From Agromyces luteolus (GTDB lineage: Bacteria > Actinomycetota > Actinomycetes > Actinomycetales > Microbacteriaceae): a DNA stretch of 64,000 nucleotides. The notes beneath the pieces were generated by a model. It worked only from the letters and a program-made list of their open reading frames with translations, was not told the origin of the DNA and made no database searches. The stretch covers positions 1 to 64,000 of the forward strand of contig NZ_WODA01000007.1 of assembly GCF_009729855.1 (NCBI RefSeq), in the 5' to 3' direction. Below are positions 29,060-37,373 of the stretch, piece by piece; the stretch's first letter is position 1; each line of letters starts with the position of its first letter. The translations under genes were made by a program, and so were the position numbers.

Positions 29060-29701
29060 TCAGCCGTGCGCGGCTCCTATCGGTGCTGCGGCCCGGTCGT
29101 TCCCGCGTCCGGGACCGGTTCGGGACCGGTGGCACCCCGCGATGTGGTCGTCGACCATTCCCATCGCCTGCATGAGCGCGTACATCGTCGTCGGCCCGAC
29201 GAACCGGAAGCCGAGCGCGCGGAGGCGGCGACTGAGCGCGCTCGACTCGTCGGTCGTCGACGGAACCTCGGTGAAGCTCGCGGGCGGTGCCGGCCGCGGC
29301 GCCGGCGCGAAGGTCCACAGCAGCTCGGCGAGCGTGCCGTCGAGCGCGAGCGTCGCCTGCGCGTTGGAGATCGTCGCCTCGATCTTGCCTCGATGGCGGA
29401 TGATGCGCGCATCGTGCAGGAGCCGTTCGACGTCGTCGGACGTCATCGCGGCGACTCGCTCGGGGTCGAAACCATGGAACACCTCGCGGAAGGCGGGGCG
29501 GCGCCGAAGGATCGTGATCCACGAGAGCCCGGCCTGGAATCCCTCGAGGCAGAGCTTCTCGAACAGCACGCGGGAATCGTGTTGCGGAGTGCCCCATTCC
29601 TCGTCGTGGTAGCGCCGGTACTCCGGATCGGCGGACCCCCACGCGCAGCGCGCCAGGCCGTCTTCACCGACGACGAGGTCGGGCCGTGCGGGACCGGTCA
29701 C
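29060..29701 (-). CDS. tag: DNA-3-methyladenine glycosylase I
   Basis: Base-excision repair enzyme that removes 3-methyladenine from alkylated DNA. The 213-residue protein has RCAWGSADPEYRRYHDEEWG near the N-terminus (about 16-35), whose Cys and His help bind zinc, the helix-hairpin region CLEGFQAGLSWITIL and the C-terminal zinc ligands in HIAGCH (about 188-193). A Gly/Arg-rich tail follows. The GTG start overlaps the ogt stop by 4 nt (GTGA), so the two repair genes form one coupled unit. Confidence 0.94.
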   Translation of the reverse strand: MTGPARPDLVVGEDGLARCAWGSADPEYRRYHDEEWGTPQHDSRVLFEKLCLEGFQAGLSWITILRRRPAFREVFHGFDPERVAAMTSDDVERLLHDARIIRHRGKIEATISNAQATLALDGTLAELLWTFAPAPRPAPPASFTEVPSTTDESSALSRRLRALGFRFVGPTTMYALMQAMGMVDDHIAGCHRSRTGPGRGNDRAAAPIGAAHG

Positions 29702-30189
29702 GCGGCGAAGCCGATCTGCTCGTGGCCGAGCAGCCAGAGCTTGGTCGGGATGCCGTCGCCCGCGGAGTAGCCCGTGATCCGGCCGTCGGATGCGAGCACC
29801 CGGTGGCAGCCGACGATGATCGGCACCGGGTTGGCGCCGACGGCGCCGCCGATCGCCCGGGCCGAGCCGGGCTTGCCGACCGCTGCGGCGAGGGCGCCGT
29901 ACGACGTCGCCTCGCCCCATCCGAGGCGCTGGAGCTCGCCCCACACCGCGCGCTGGAACGGCGTGCCGTCGAGGCGAACGGGAACGTCGAAGCTCGTGCG
30001 TCCCCCGTCGAAGTACTCCTCGAGCTGGAGCCGCGCGGCTTCGAGGAGGGGGGAGGTGTGCTCGGGGAGGTCGTCGTGCGGCAGCGCTCCGTCGGACTCG
30101 ATCGTGAGCGACGTGAGTGCGTCGGCGTCGGCCTGGAGCTCGATCCGCCCGACGGGGCTGGAGAATCGGATGAGGTACGGGGAGGTCAT
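29698..30189 (-). CDS. ogt: Methylated-DNA-protein-cysteine methyltransferase
   Basis: Suicide repair protein that moves the alkyl group from O6-methylguanine or O4-methylthymine to its own cysteine. The 163 residues show the DNA-binding helix FQRAVWGELQRLGWGEATSYG (as a region around 78-98) and the asparagine hinge GANPVPI. The acceptor is C128 in VGCHRV; the usual proline before the cysteine (PCHR) is glycine here. The rest of the active site (GYSAGDGIPTKLWLL) is intact, so activity is expected. A leaderless-type -10 box precedes the ATG. Confidence 0.93.
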   Translation of the reverse strand: MTSPYLIRFSSPVGRIELQADADALTSLTIESDGALPHDDLPEHTSPLLEAARLQLEEYFDGGRTSFDVPVRLDGTPFQRAVWGELQRLGWGEATSYGALAAAVGKPGSARAIGGAVGANPVPIIVGCHRVLASDGRITGYSAGDGIPTKLWLLGHEQIGFAA

Positions 30190-30195
30190 GCTTCG

Positions 30196-30201
30196 AGGAT
30201 A
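30196..30201 (-). promoter_or_regulatory. -10 box of a leaderless ogt-tag transcript
   Basis: TATCCT on the minus strand lies exactly at -12 to -7 from the ogt ATG (30189). No Shine-Dalgarno is present before that ATG. Confidence 0.6.
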
Positions 30202-30388
30202 GGCGCGGCATCCGTCATCGACTGGCGGGAATCGGACACCGCGCGGCGCGCGGGTGGAGCGTTCGCTGTGGAGGACGGCTCGGTCGCGCCCGGACCTCCC
30301 GTCCTCCACACGGCGGGTGGACCCGCCCATCGCCTCGGGATCGTCCCGCGCCCGCCGACCCCGCCTCGCGACCTGCACGCTGCTCGGC

Positions 30389-31621
30389 ATGACGACCATC
30401 ATCCGCGCCGCTGCGGCGCACGACTTCCTCGCCCTGGTCCCGCTCCTCGCGGGGTATCGGCCCGCTCACTCGCTCGTCTGCGTCGCGTTCGACGGCAACC
30501 GGACGACCGCGGTGCTCCGGCACGACCTGCCGGACGACGAACGGGCCGACGCGACGGTCACGGCCCTCCTCGGAACCCTGTGCCGGATCCCGAGGGTCGA
30601 CGGGATCGTGCCCGTCGCCTACGGCGACCGGCGGTTCGGCAGCGACGACCCGATGCCGAGTCGGCGCGTCCTCGAATGCCTGGTGCGCCGTGCCGGCGAT
30701 GCCGGCTTCGTCGTCCGCGACGCGCTGACGGTCGCCCCGAACGGCTGGGGGTCGCTGTTCGACGACGACCTGCCGGTCGAGGGGCGGCCGCTCCGTCTCA
30801 TCGAGGAGAGCGCCGCCGCGTCGGCGGGACCGACCGAGGTCGCGGAGCTCGCGGCCGGACTCGTCGACTCCGCGGTGGACCTCGTGCCCATCGCCGAACC
30901 GGACGAGGTGCTCGCCGGCGTGATCCTCGTGATCCTCGACGGACTGCCCGCATCAGGGGGAACCGTCGGGCCCGACGGCGATGAGGCGGTCGCCGACGTC
31001 GTCGAGCGCGCGCTCGGCGACGCCGTGGATCCGCTCGTCCTCGTCGAGCGCATCGCCGGCGGACGTTCGGACGGCAGCCCGGAGGAACTCGCGTGGCTGC
31101 TCGCGCTCGCGGAGCGACCGCCGATCCGTGACGCCATGATGCTGCAGGCCGCCTTCGGACCGGTCGTCGGCGAGCTCGCGCTCGACTCCGCCGAGGACGA
31201 CCGCACCCGTCGGGACGCGGGCCGCGCCTCCGGCGGCCCGCGCCAGTCGAGCACGGCGCCGCCTTCCGGATTGCACGAGGAGGAGACCGTGGACGGCTTC
31301 CTGTCGAGGCTCATGCTCGGACGCACGACCGTGCGCCCCGACGTGGAACGCGTGCGGGCGATGCTGGACGTGCTCGGCACGGCGATCGGCAACGCTCCGG
31401 CCGGCCGCCGCACCGGTGCGATCTGCATCGCGGCATGGCTCGCCTGGACGCTCGGACGCGGATCCGCCGCCGGTGCCCTCGTCGATCGTGCGCTCAGCGA
31501 GACCCCGCAGCACACGATGGCCGGACTCCTGCATCGGTTCCTCGGCCTCGGGGAGCTGCCGGAGTGGGCGTTCTCCGAGCCGACGGCGGGTTCGGATCCG
31601 GCCGGCCGTCGCGCCGCGTGA
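30389..31621 (+). CDS. DUF4192 domain-containing protein
   Basis: A 410-residue protein of the actinobacterial DUF4192 family, unknown function. It opens with the typical IIRAAAAHDFLALVPLLAGYRPAHSLVC region (first 35 residues) followed by an alternating alpha/beta domain (to about 180), a helical C-terminal half and a Gly/Ser/Thr-rich linker around residues 288-305. No catalytic motif is obvious to me and no transmembrane segment is seen. The ATG at 30389 matches the family N-terminus; longer in-frame starts upstream look like random Arg-rich sequence. The 199-bp gap to divergent ogt contains no clear promoter for it. Confidence 0.8.
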   Translation: MTTIIRAAAAHDFLALVPLLAGYRPAHSLVCVAFDGNRTTAVLRHDLPDDERADATVTALLGTLCRIPRVDGIVPVAYGDRRFGSDDPMPSRRVLECLVRRAGDAGFVVRDALTVAPNGWGSLFDDDLPVEGRPLRLIEESAAASAGPTEVAELAAGLVDSAVDLVPIAEPDEVLAGVILVILDGLPASGGTVGPDGDEAVADVVERALGDAVDPLVLVERIAGGRSDGSPEELAWLLALAERPPIRDAMMLQAAFGPVVGELALDSAEDDRTRRDAGRASGGPRQSSTAPPSGLHEEETVDGFLSRLMLGRTTVRPDVERVRAMLDVLGTAIGNAPAGRRTGAICIAAWLAWTLGRGSAAGALVDRALSETPQHTMAGLLHRFLGLGELPEWAFSEPTAGSDPAGRRAA

Positions 31622-31656
31622 CCGGCGGTGGACCGGTGCGGACCCGACCGCGAACA

Positions 31657-31694
31657 CCGAAGCGCCCGGATCCGCCAGGATCCGAGCGCTTCGG
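31657..31694. terminator. Bidirectional hairpin between convergent genes
   Basis: A 17-nt arm (31657-31673, starting CCGAAGCGC) pairs with 31678-31694 (ending GCGCTTCGG) around GCCA, with one internal mismatch. It lies between the DUF4192 stop and the aminotransferase stop, so it can serve both strands. No T-tract is present. Confidence 0.75.
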
Positions 31695-31744
31695 GAGCGA
31701 GCGTCGCGCCCACGGCATCCGTACGGCCGCCGTGGCCGGACGCG

Positions 31745-33160
31745 TCAGAGTCGGTTCGCCGCCTCGGTGAGCACGCCGCGGAGGATCTGCTCGATCTCGC
31801 GGAACTCGGCCGGGCCGATGGTCAGCGGCGGCGCGAGCTGGATGACGGGGTCGCCTCGGTCGTCGGCACGGCAGTAGAGGCCCGCATCGAAGAGCGCCTT
31901 CGAGAGGAACCCTCGGAGCAGGCGCTCCGACTCGTCGTCGTCGAAGGTCTCGCGCGTGGCCTTGTCCTTGACGAGCTCGATGCCGAAGAAGTACCCGTCT
32001 CCGCGGACGTCGCCGACGATCGGGATGTCGAGGAGCTTCTCGAGCTCCGCACGGAACAGCGGCGAGTTCTCGCGCACCCGTTCGTTGAGACGCTCCTCCT
32101 CGAAGATGTCCAGGTTCTCGAGCGCGACGGCGGCCGAGACCGGATGGCCGCCGAAGGTGTAGCCGTGGTAGAAGCTCGTCGTGCCCGTCTTGAACGGCTC
32201 GTAGATCTTCTCGGAGACGATCGTCGCGCCGATGGGCGAGTAGCCGGAGGTCATCGCCTTCGCGCAGGTGATCATGTCGGGGACGTACCCGTAGGCATCG
32301 CACGCGAACATGTGGCCGATGCGTCCGAACGCGGCGATGACCTCGTCGGAGACCATGAGCACGTCGTACTTGTCGCAGATCTCGCGCACGCGCTGGAAGT
32401 ACCCGGGGGGCGGCGGGAAGCATCCGCCGGAGTTCTGGATCGGCTCGAGGAACACCGCGGCGACCGTCTCCGGGCCCTCGAACTGGATCATCTCCTCGAT
32501 GCGGTCGGCCGCCCAGAGACCGAAGGCCTCGAGGTCGTCCGTCGGGCCGCCCATCTCGGCCGCCCGGTAGAAGTTCGTGTTCGGCACGCGGAACCCGCCG
32601 GGCGTGATCGGCTCGAACATCTGCTTCATCGCGGGGATGCCCGTGATCGCGAGGGCGCCCTGCGGCGTGCCGTGGTACGCGACGGAACGCGAGATGACCT
32701 TGTGCTTGGTGGGGATGCCGCGGAGCTTCCAGTAGTACTTCGCGAGCTTGAACGCGGTCTCGACGGCCTCGCCGCCGCCGGTGGAGAAGAAGACGCGATC
32801 GAGGTCGCCGGGCGCGTAGTCGGCGAGCCGGTCCGCGAGTTCGATCGCCGCGGGGTGCGCGTAGGACCAGATCGGGAAGAAGGCCAGCTCCTCCGCCTGC
32901 TTCGCCGCCACCTCGGCGAGGCGACGGCGCCCGTGGCCGGCGTTCACGACGAAGAGGCCCGAGAGGCCGTCGAAGTACTTCCTGCCCTGGGCGTCGAAGA
33001 CGTGGTGGCCCTCACCTCGCGTGATGATGGGCACGCCGTGCTCCTCCATCGTCGACTGGCGCGCGAAGTGCATCCAGAGATGGTCCTTCGCCTTCTGCTG
33101 CAGTGCAGCGTCGTCGAAGCCGGCGGTGCCGAGGCGCGCAGCCGTGTCGAGGGTGGTCAT
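31745..33160 (-). CDS. Class III aminotransferase, probably putrescine-pyruvate type
   Basis: PLP-dependent omega-aminotransferase of 471 residues. It shows YFDGLSGLFVVNAGHGRRRL near the N-terminus (as a region around 60-80), FSTGGGEAVETAFKLA (cofactor phosphate site), the aspartate in SDEVIAAFGRIG and the Schiff-base lysine in TCAKAMTSGYSPIG (about 295). This subgroup includes putrescine and beta-alanine aminotransferases. Its neighbours, an aminobutyraldehyde-type dehydrogenase, an Lrp/AsnC regulator, potABCD and gabT, point to putrescine as substrate, giving 4-aminobutanal. A strong GAAGGAG site precedes the ATG. Confidence 0.88.
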   Translation of the reverse strand: MTTLDTAARLGTAGFDDAALQQKAKDHLWMHFARQSTMEEHGVPIITRGEGHHVFDAQGRKYFDGLSGLFVVNAGHGRRRLAEVAAKQAEELAFFPIWSYAHPAAIELADRLADYAPGDLDRVFFSTGGGEAVETAFKLAKYYWKLRGIPTKHKVISRSVAYHGTPQGALAITGIPAMKQMFEPITPGGFRVPNTNFYRAAEMGGPTDDLEAFGLWAADRIEEMIQFEGPETVAAVFLEPIQNSGGCFPPPPGYFQRVREICDKYDVLMVSDEVIAAFGRIGHMFACDAYGYVPDMITCAKAMTSGYSPIGATIVSEKIYEPFKTGTTSFYHGYTFGGHPVSAAVALENLDIFEEERLNERVRENSPLFRAELEKLLDIPIVGDVRGDGYFFGIELVKDKATRETFDDDESERLLRGFLSKALFDAGLYCRADDRGDPVIQLAPPLTIGPAEFREIEQILRGVLTEAANRL

Positions 33161-33188
33161 CGGGATCTCCTTCCGGGCAGGCCCGCCG

Positions 33189-33683
33189 TCAGCGGGTGCC
33201 CCAGTTGTAGAACTGCTTCTGCAGCTTCAGGTAGACGAACGTCTCCGTGGTCTGGACCCCGTCGAGGTTGCGGATGCGCGAGTTGAGCAGCGTGATGAGC
33301 TGGTCGTCGTCCTCGCAGACCACCTCGGCCAGCAGGTCGAAGCTGCCCGCGGTGAGCACGACGTAGTCGATCTCGGGGATGGCCGCGAGCTCCTCCGCGA
33401 GCGCGCGCGTGTCGCCGGTGACACGGATGCCGATCATGGCCTGGCGGGTGAAGCCGAGCTGCATCGGGTCGGTCACCGCCACGATCTGCATCACGCCGGC
33501 CTCGGTGAGCCGCTGGACACGCTGGCGGACGGCGGCCTCGCTGAGGCCGACCGCCTTCCCGATGTCCGCATAGGAACGCCGGCCGTCGGCCTGGAGCTGC
33601 TCGATGATCGCCTTCGAGACGTCGTCGAGCTGCACCGGGCGATGGCTCGTCGGGCGATTCCCGTTCGTCATGCGTTCGATCAT
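33189..33683 (-). CDS. Lrp/AsnC family transcriptional regulator
   Basis: A 164-residue regulator. The N-terminal winged helix-turn-helix (about 24-75) has IIEQLQADGRRSYADIGKAV and LSEAAVRQRVQRLTEAG, and the C-terminal RAM ligand domain follows (TRQAMIGIRV to KLQKQFYNWGTR). It lies 28 nt upstream of the aminotransferase on the same strand and is divergent from the aldehyde dehydrogenase, so it probably senses an amine or amino acid and controls both. Two in-frame ATGs (33683 and 33671) are possible starts; neither has a clear ribosome site. Confidence 0.9.
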   Translation of the reverse strand: MIERMTNGNRPTSHRPVQLDDVSKAIIEQLQADGRRSYADIGKAVGLSEAAVRQRVQRLTEAGVMQIVAVTDPMQLGFTRQAMIGIRVTGDTRALAEELAAIPEIDYVVLTAGSFDLLAEVVCEDDDQLITLLNSRIRNLDGVQTTETFVYLKLQKQFYNWGTR

Positions 33684-33871
33684 GACAGTGCATCGATCGA
33701 ACCACAAGCGATTCCGTCGATTCTGGAGGCGTTCACCACGGATTCCATCGTTCGGGCACTTCCGTTCGACCCGGTCGTGTGCGAGCATGGACGCCACCGC
33801 GCGGCCCGGCCCGGCGTGCCTTCGATCGTCGGCCGAGCGGCCGCCAGACGACATCCAGACGGAGGAACCCC
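33684..33871. promoter_or_regulatory. Intergenic control region between lrp-like and aldehyde dehydrogenase genes
   Basis: A 188-bp divergent gap with lower GC than its surroundings. It contains repeated GATTC-type words (CGATTCCG, CGATTCTG, GGATTCCA) at roughly 10- to 22-bp steps, a layout consistent with side-by-side Lrp-family binding. GGAGGA at 33861-33866 is the ribosome site of the dehydrogenase. No clear -10 box was identified. Confidence 0.35.
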
Positions 33872-35302
33872 GTGACCGAGCTGCTGCGCAACTTCATCGG
33901 CGGCGCCCACGTCGAGGCGCGTGCCGACGAGACCCTCGACCTCGTCGACCCGGCGACCGAGGAGGTCTACGCGAGCGCGCCGATCTCGACCGGCGCCGAC
34001 ATCGACGCCGCCTACGCCGCCGCCGCATCGGCATTCGAGCAGTGGGGCGAGACGACCCCCGCCGAGCGTCAACTCGCGCTCTTCCGCATCGCCGATGCGA
34101 TGGAGGAACGCGCCGAGGAGTTCGCCGACCTCGAGTCGCAGGACACGGGCAAGCCCCGTGCGAGCCTCGTGGCCGACGAGATCCTGCAGTCGGTCGACCA
34201 GCTCCGCTTCTTCGGCGGCGCCGCGCGGAACCTCGAGGGTCGCGCGGCCGCCGAGTACCTCGCCGACCACACGTCCTACGTCCGTCGCGAGCCGATCGGG
34301 GTCATCGGCCAGGTCGCGCCGTGGAACTACCCGTTGAACATGGCCGTCTGGAAGGTCGCGCCCGCGATCGCGGCCGGGAACACCGTCGTCCTGAAGCCCT
34401 CCGACACGACCCCGCTCGCGACGCTGAAGCTCGCCGAGGTCGCCGCCGAGTTCCTCCCGGCCGGCGTGCTCAACGTGGTGACGGGCGACCGCGCCACCGG
34501 CGCGGCCCTGCTCCAGCACGCGACGCCCGAGATGGTCGCCATCACCGGGTCGGTGCGTGCCGGAATGGAGGTCGCTCGGGCCGCGGCATCCGACCTCAAG
34601 CGGGTGCACCTCGAACTCGGCGGCAAGGCGCCCGCGATCGTGTTCGACGACGTGGACCTCGGGGCCGCGGCCGAGGGCATCGTCTCGGCCGCGTACTTCA
34701 ACGCCGGGCAGGACTGCACCGCGGCGACGCGCGTGCTCGTGCACGAGTCCGTCCACGACGAGCTCGTCGCGGCCCTCGTCGAGCGCATCCGGACGAGTGC
34801 TCGCACCGGCGGTCCGCGCGAGGACGGCGTGTTCTACGGGCCGCTCAACAACCCGACCCAGCTCGCGAACGTCTCCGGATTCATCGACCGCCTGCCCGAC
34901 CACGCCGACCTCGCCGTCGGCGGCCGTCGCCAGGGCGACCGGGGCTACTTCTGGGAGGCCACCGTCGTCACCGGCCTGCGGCAGGACGACGAGGCCGTGC
35001 AGCGCGAGATCTTCGGCCCGGTGCTCACCGTGCAGTCGTTCCGCGAGGAATGGGACGCGCTCGCCATGGCGAACGGGGTCGACTACGCGCTCGCGGCCTC
35101 GGTGTGGACCCGCGACCACGGTCGCGCCATGCGGTTCGCCAAGCACCTCGACTTCGGATGCGTGTGGATCAACACGCACATCCCGTTCGTCTCCGACATG
35201 CCGCACGGCGGGTTCAAGCACTCCGGCTACGGCAAGGACCTCTCGCAGTACGGGTTCGAGGACTACACGCGGCTCAAGCACGTGATGAGCTACATCGGCT
35301 GA
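33872..35302 (+). CDS. Aminobutyraldehyde dehydrogenase-like NAD-dependent enzyme
   Basis: Aldehyde dehydrogenase superfamily protein of 476 residues, with the catalytic cysteine C282 in AGQDCTAATR, the general base E248 in HLELGGKAP and the cofactor segment VIGQVAPWNYPLNMAVWKVA (as a region around 148-168). The family type, matching gamma-aminobutyraldehyde or betaine aldehyde dehydrogenases, and the putrescine setting suggest oxidation of 4-aminobutanal to GABA. The GTG start follows GGAGGA by 5 nt. It is divergent from the Lrp/AsnC gene and is the last polyamine gene before the 17.7-kb block. Confidence 0.9.
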   Translation: MTELLRNFIGGAHVEARADETLDLVDPATEEVYASAPISTGADIDAAYAAAASAFEQWGETTPAERQLALFRIADAMEERAEEFADLESQDTGKPRASLVADEILQSVDQLRFFGGAARNLEGRAAAEYLADHTSYVRREPIGVIGQVAPWNYPLNMAVWKVAPAIAAGNTVVLKPSDTTPLATLKLAEVAAEFLPAGVLNVVTGDRATGAALLQHATPEMVAITGSVRAGMEVARAAASDLKRVHLELGGKAPAIVFDDVDLGAAAEGIVSAAYFNAGQDCTAATRVLVHESVHDELVAALVERIRTSARTGGPREDGVFYGPLNNPTQLANVSGFIDRLPDHADLAVGGRRQGDRGYFWEATVVTGLRQDDEAVQREIFGPVLTVQSFREEWDALAMANGVDYALAASVWTRDHGRAMRFAKHLDFGCVWINTHIPFVSDMPHGGFKHSGYGKDLSQYGFEDYTRLKHVMSYIG

Positions 35303-35331
35303 TCGCCTCGCGCGGTGCCAGACTGGACCCC

Positions 35332-36450
35332 ATGGTCGATGGTGCGGTGCGCCGCCGGGAGGAGCCCGGCTCCCCGGAGTGGGACGTCGTCGTGGGATCC
35401 CGCTTCATCGCGGCCGTCGCGGCGCCGGCCGCGGACCGGGTCCTGACCCGGCTCGCCGAGTCCGCCGGCCGGGAGTCGCTCGAGCTCGAGGAGCTCGTGG
35501 CCCGGATCCCCATGGGCGCCGGCGGGGTCGAGCACTTCGCGCTCGTGTGGTGGCCGGCGTCGGGCGATCCGATCACCGCGATCGTGCGCGGCGACGCCGT
35601 CATCGACCTCGCCTCGCCTGGCGGCGCACGCCGACTCGACTCGCGGGGCATCACGCCGTGGCACCTCGCCGAGTTCACGGCCGTGACGCGGCTTCGCATC
35701 GCCGGCGCCGACTCGGCGCTCGACGAGGTGCGACAGGCCGGCCTCCGGGGTACGCCGGTGCCGTCCGAGCGCGCGGCGTTCCGAGCGTCGGCCGTGGAGT
35801 GGTCCTGGCGGGAGGCCCCGGTCGCGCCCGACTCGCGGGCCGGCGACCCCGACCTCGACACGCGGCTCGCCCGGCCGTCGCGCTCCATGCGCGATCGGCG
35901 CGGGCCCACGTCCGGCGTCCCCACGGCCCCCATGCAGGTCGTCGACGACGACACCGTCCGGTTCGTGCGGGGGAACGCCGCCGACGCCGACACCGTCCTC
36001 ACGAGCGCGGCTCGCGCGCAGCTCGCCGAGCGACGCGCCGACGACGTGCGGGCGGATGCCGCGGCATCCGTCGCCCCGGTCGCCGCCGAGCGCGGACAGC
36101 CGACGCCGCGCTACCGCGTGGTGGGCGGCGAGGTCGGCGACGTGTCCGTCCCCGTGCTCTTCGGCAGGAGCCCCAGCGCCCCGCGGATGGCGACCGGGGA
36201 GGTCGCCCTCGTCCGCGTCCACTCCCCGGCGGGCGTCGTCTCGGCGACCCACCTCGAGCTCCGGATGGAGGGCGGCCGGCTCATCGCGGCGGACCTCCGC
36301 TCGACGAACGGGACCGTGGTCCGGACCGCCGCGGGGCGACGTCGGCTGCGATCGGGAGAGTCGCTCGTGGTCACGCCGGGCACGACCCTGCAACTCGGAG
36401 GGGATACGATCGTCGAGATCCTCCCGGCGCTCGGGAGCGTCGACGCATGA
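35332..36450 (+). CDS. FHA domain protein, first gene of the envelope cluster
   Basis: A 372-residue cytoplasmic protein. The N-terminal half (about 15-130) is an alpha/beta region I do not recognise. A disordered linker with many Arg and Asp (about 150-255) follows. The FHA domain (about 260-368) has VLFGRSPSAP, ATHLELRME and LRSTNGTVV, matching the phosphothreonine-binding residues (Arg, then Ser/Thr-His, then Asn-Gly). It should read phosphorylation by the nearby kinase. CAGACT at -13 to -8 from the ATG suggests a leaderless start. A 10-codon frame links its stop to the phosphatase start. Confidence 0.85.
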   Translation: MVDGAVRRREEPGSPEWDVVVGSRFIAAVAAPAADRVLTRLAESAGRESLELEELVARIPMGAGGVEHFALVWWPASGDPITAIVRGDAVIDLASPGGARRLDSRGITPWHLAEFTAVTRLRIAGADSALDEVRQAGLRGTPVPSERAAFRASAVEWSWREAPVAPDSRAGDPDLDTRLARPSRSMRDRRGPTSGVPTAPMQVVDDDTVRFVRGNAADADTVLTSAARAQLAERRADDVRADAAASVAPVAAERGQPTPRYRVVGGEVGDVSVPVLFGRSPSAPRMATGEVALVRVHSPAGVVSATHLELRMEGGRLIAADLRSTNGTVVRTAAGRRRLRSGESLVVTPGTTLQLGGDTIVEILPALGSVDA

Positions 36451-36479
36451 ACTCGATCGGACAGTGGGGGACCGGGTGA
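36447..36479 (+). other. Ten-codon bridging reading frame
   Basis: ATG at 36447 overlaps the FHA gene stop (ATGA) and the frame MNSIGQWGTG ends in a TGA that overlaps the phosphatase GTG start (GTGA). It could carry ribosomes from one gene to the next by termination-reinitiation. It may equally be chance. Confidence 0.3.
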
Positions 36480-37282
36480 CGCAGATCGGCAACGGCAACA
36501 GCCGTCACACGGTCGTGCTGCCCGACCGCACCGAGGTGACGCTCGCCTGGGCGGCCGCGACCGACACCGGCCTGCGGCGGGCCGTCAACGAGGACAGCTT
36601 CGTCGCGCAGGCGCCGCTCTTCGCCGTCGCCGACGGCATGGGCGGGCACGCGGCCGGGGACTTCGCGAGCGCCGCCGTCGTCACCCGGCTCGCCGAGCAC
36701 GGCGGCAGGGCCTCGATCGGCACGGCCGACATCGACGGGGCGCTGAAGCTGGCGGTGCGCGACATGGGACGCGGCGCGGGGGTCACCGACGAGGGGAGCG
36801 GCACGACCGTCACCGGGGTGGCGCTCGGCGTCATCGGCGACGAGCCCGCGTGGATCGTCTTCAACATCGGCGACTCGCGGGTGTACCGCCTCGTCGGCGG
36901 CGCGCTCGACCAGCTCACGGTCGACCACTCGATCGTGCAGGAGCTCGTCGATGCCGGCCAGATCACGCGCGAGGAGGCGGAGACCCACCCGCACTCCAAC
37001 GTGATCACGCGGGCGGTCGGGTTCCACGAGGCGCCGATTCCGGACTACCGGGCCATCCCGCTCGAGGAGGGCATGCGCATCCTCGTGTGCTCCGACGGGC
37101 TGACGAAGGAGCTGACGCCGTACGGCATCCGCCACTTCCTCATCTCCGGTCGCTCGCCCGAGCAGGCCGTGCGGCAACTCGTGGAGGCGGCGGTCGGCAA
37201 CGGCGGACGGGACAACGTCACGGTCGTCGTCGTCGACGTGCTCCGGGTGGTGCGGCCGTCCACATCCGTCGACGACGGCTGA
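36476..37282 (+). CDS. PP2C family Ser/Thr protein phosphatase
   Basis: Metal-dependent phosphatase of 268 residues that should reverse the action of the adjacent kinase. Motifs in order: RRAVNEDSF (about 35-43), the metal-binding ADGMGGHAAGD (about 53-63), GSGTTVTGVAL, IGDSRVYRL, CSDGLTKELT and the final GGRDNVTVVVVD with its metal-binding Asp. It is a cytosolic, single-domain form. The GTG at 36476 is preferred since GGGGG lies 5 nt upstream; another GTG at 36464 is possible. Confidence 0.93.
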   Translation: MTQIGNGNSRHTVVLPDRTEVTLAWAAATDTGLRRAVNEDSFVAQAPLFAVADGMGGHAAGDFASAAVVTRLAEHGGRASIGTADIDGALKLAVRDMGRGAGVTDEGSGTTVTGVALGVIGDEPAWIVFNIGDSRVYRLVGGALDQLTVDHSIVQELVDAGQITREEAETHPHSNVITRAVGFHEAPIPDYRAIPLEEGMRILVCSDGLTKELTPYGIRHFLISGRSPEQAVRQLVEAAVGNGGRDNVTVVVVDVLRVVRPSTSVDDG

Positions 37283-37303
37283 TCCCGCCCGACGCACCGG
37301 ACC

Positions 37304-37309
37304 TAGAAT
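37304..37309 (+). promoter_or_regulatory. -10 box upstream of the kinase gene
   Basis: TAGAAT fits the -10 pattern and would start a transcript near 37316, giving a 5' leader of about 58 nt that ends with GGGAGG just before the kinase GTG. This would let the kinase and the downstream genes be expressed apart from the FHA-phosphatase pair. Confidence 0.5.
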
Positions 37310-37373
37310 TGGGCGCGAGACCCGACGCGTCGCCGCGCCGGGACGCAACGCACCAGAGGCCAGCGGGAGGATC

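Noticed and set aside
30254-30388. N-terminal extension of the DUF4192 protein from 30254
   Set aside because: The extra residues are Arg/Pro/Ser-rich without a pattern, while the family's usual first residues begin at the ATG at 30389.
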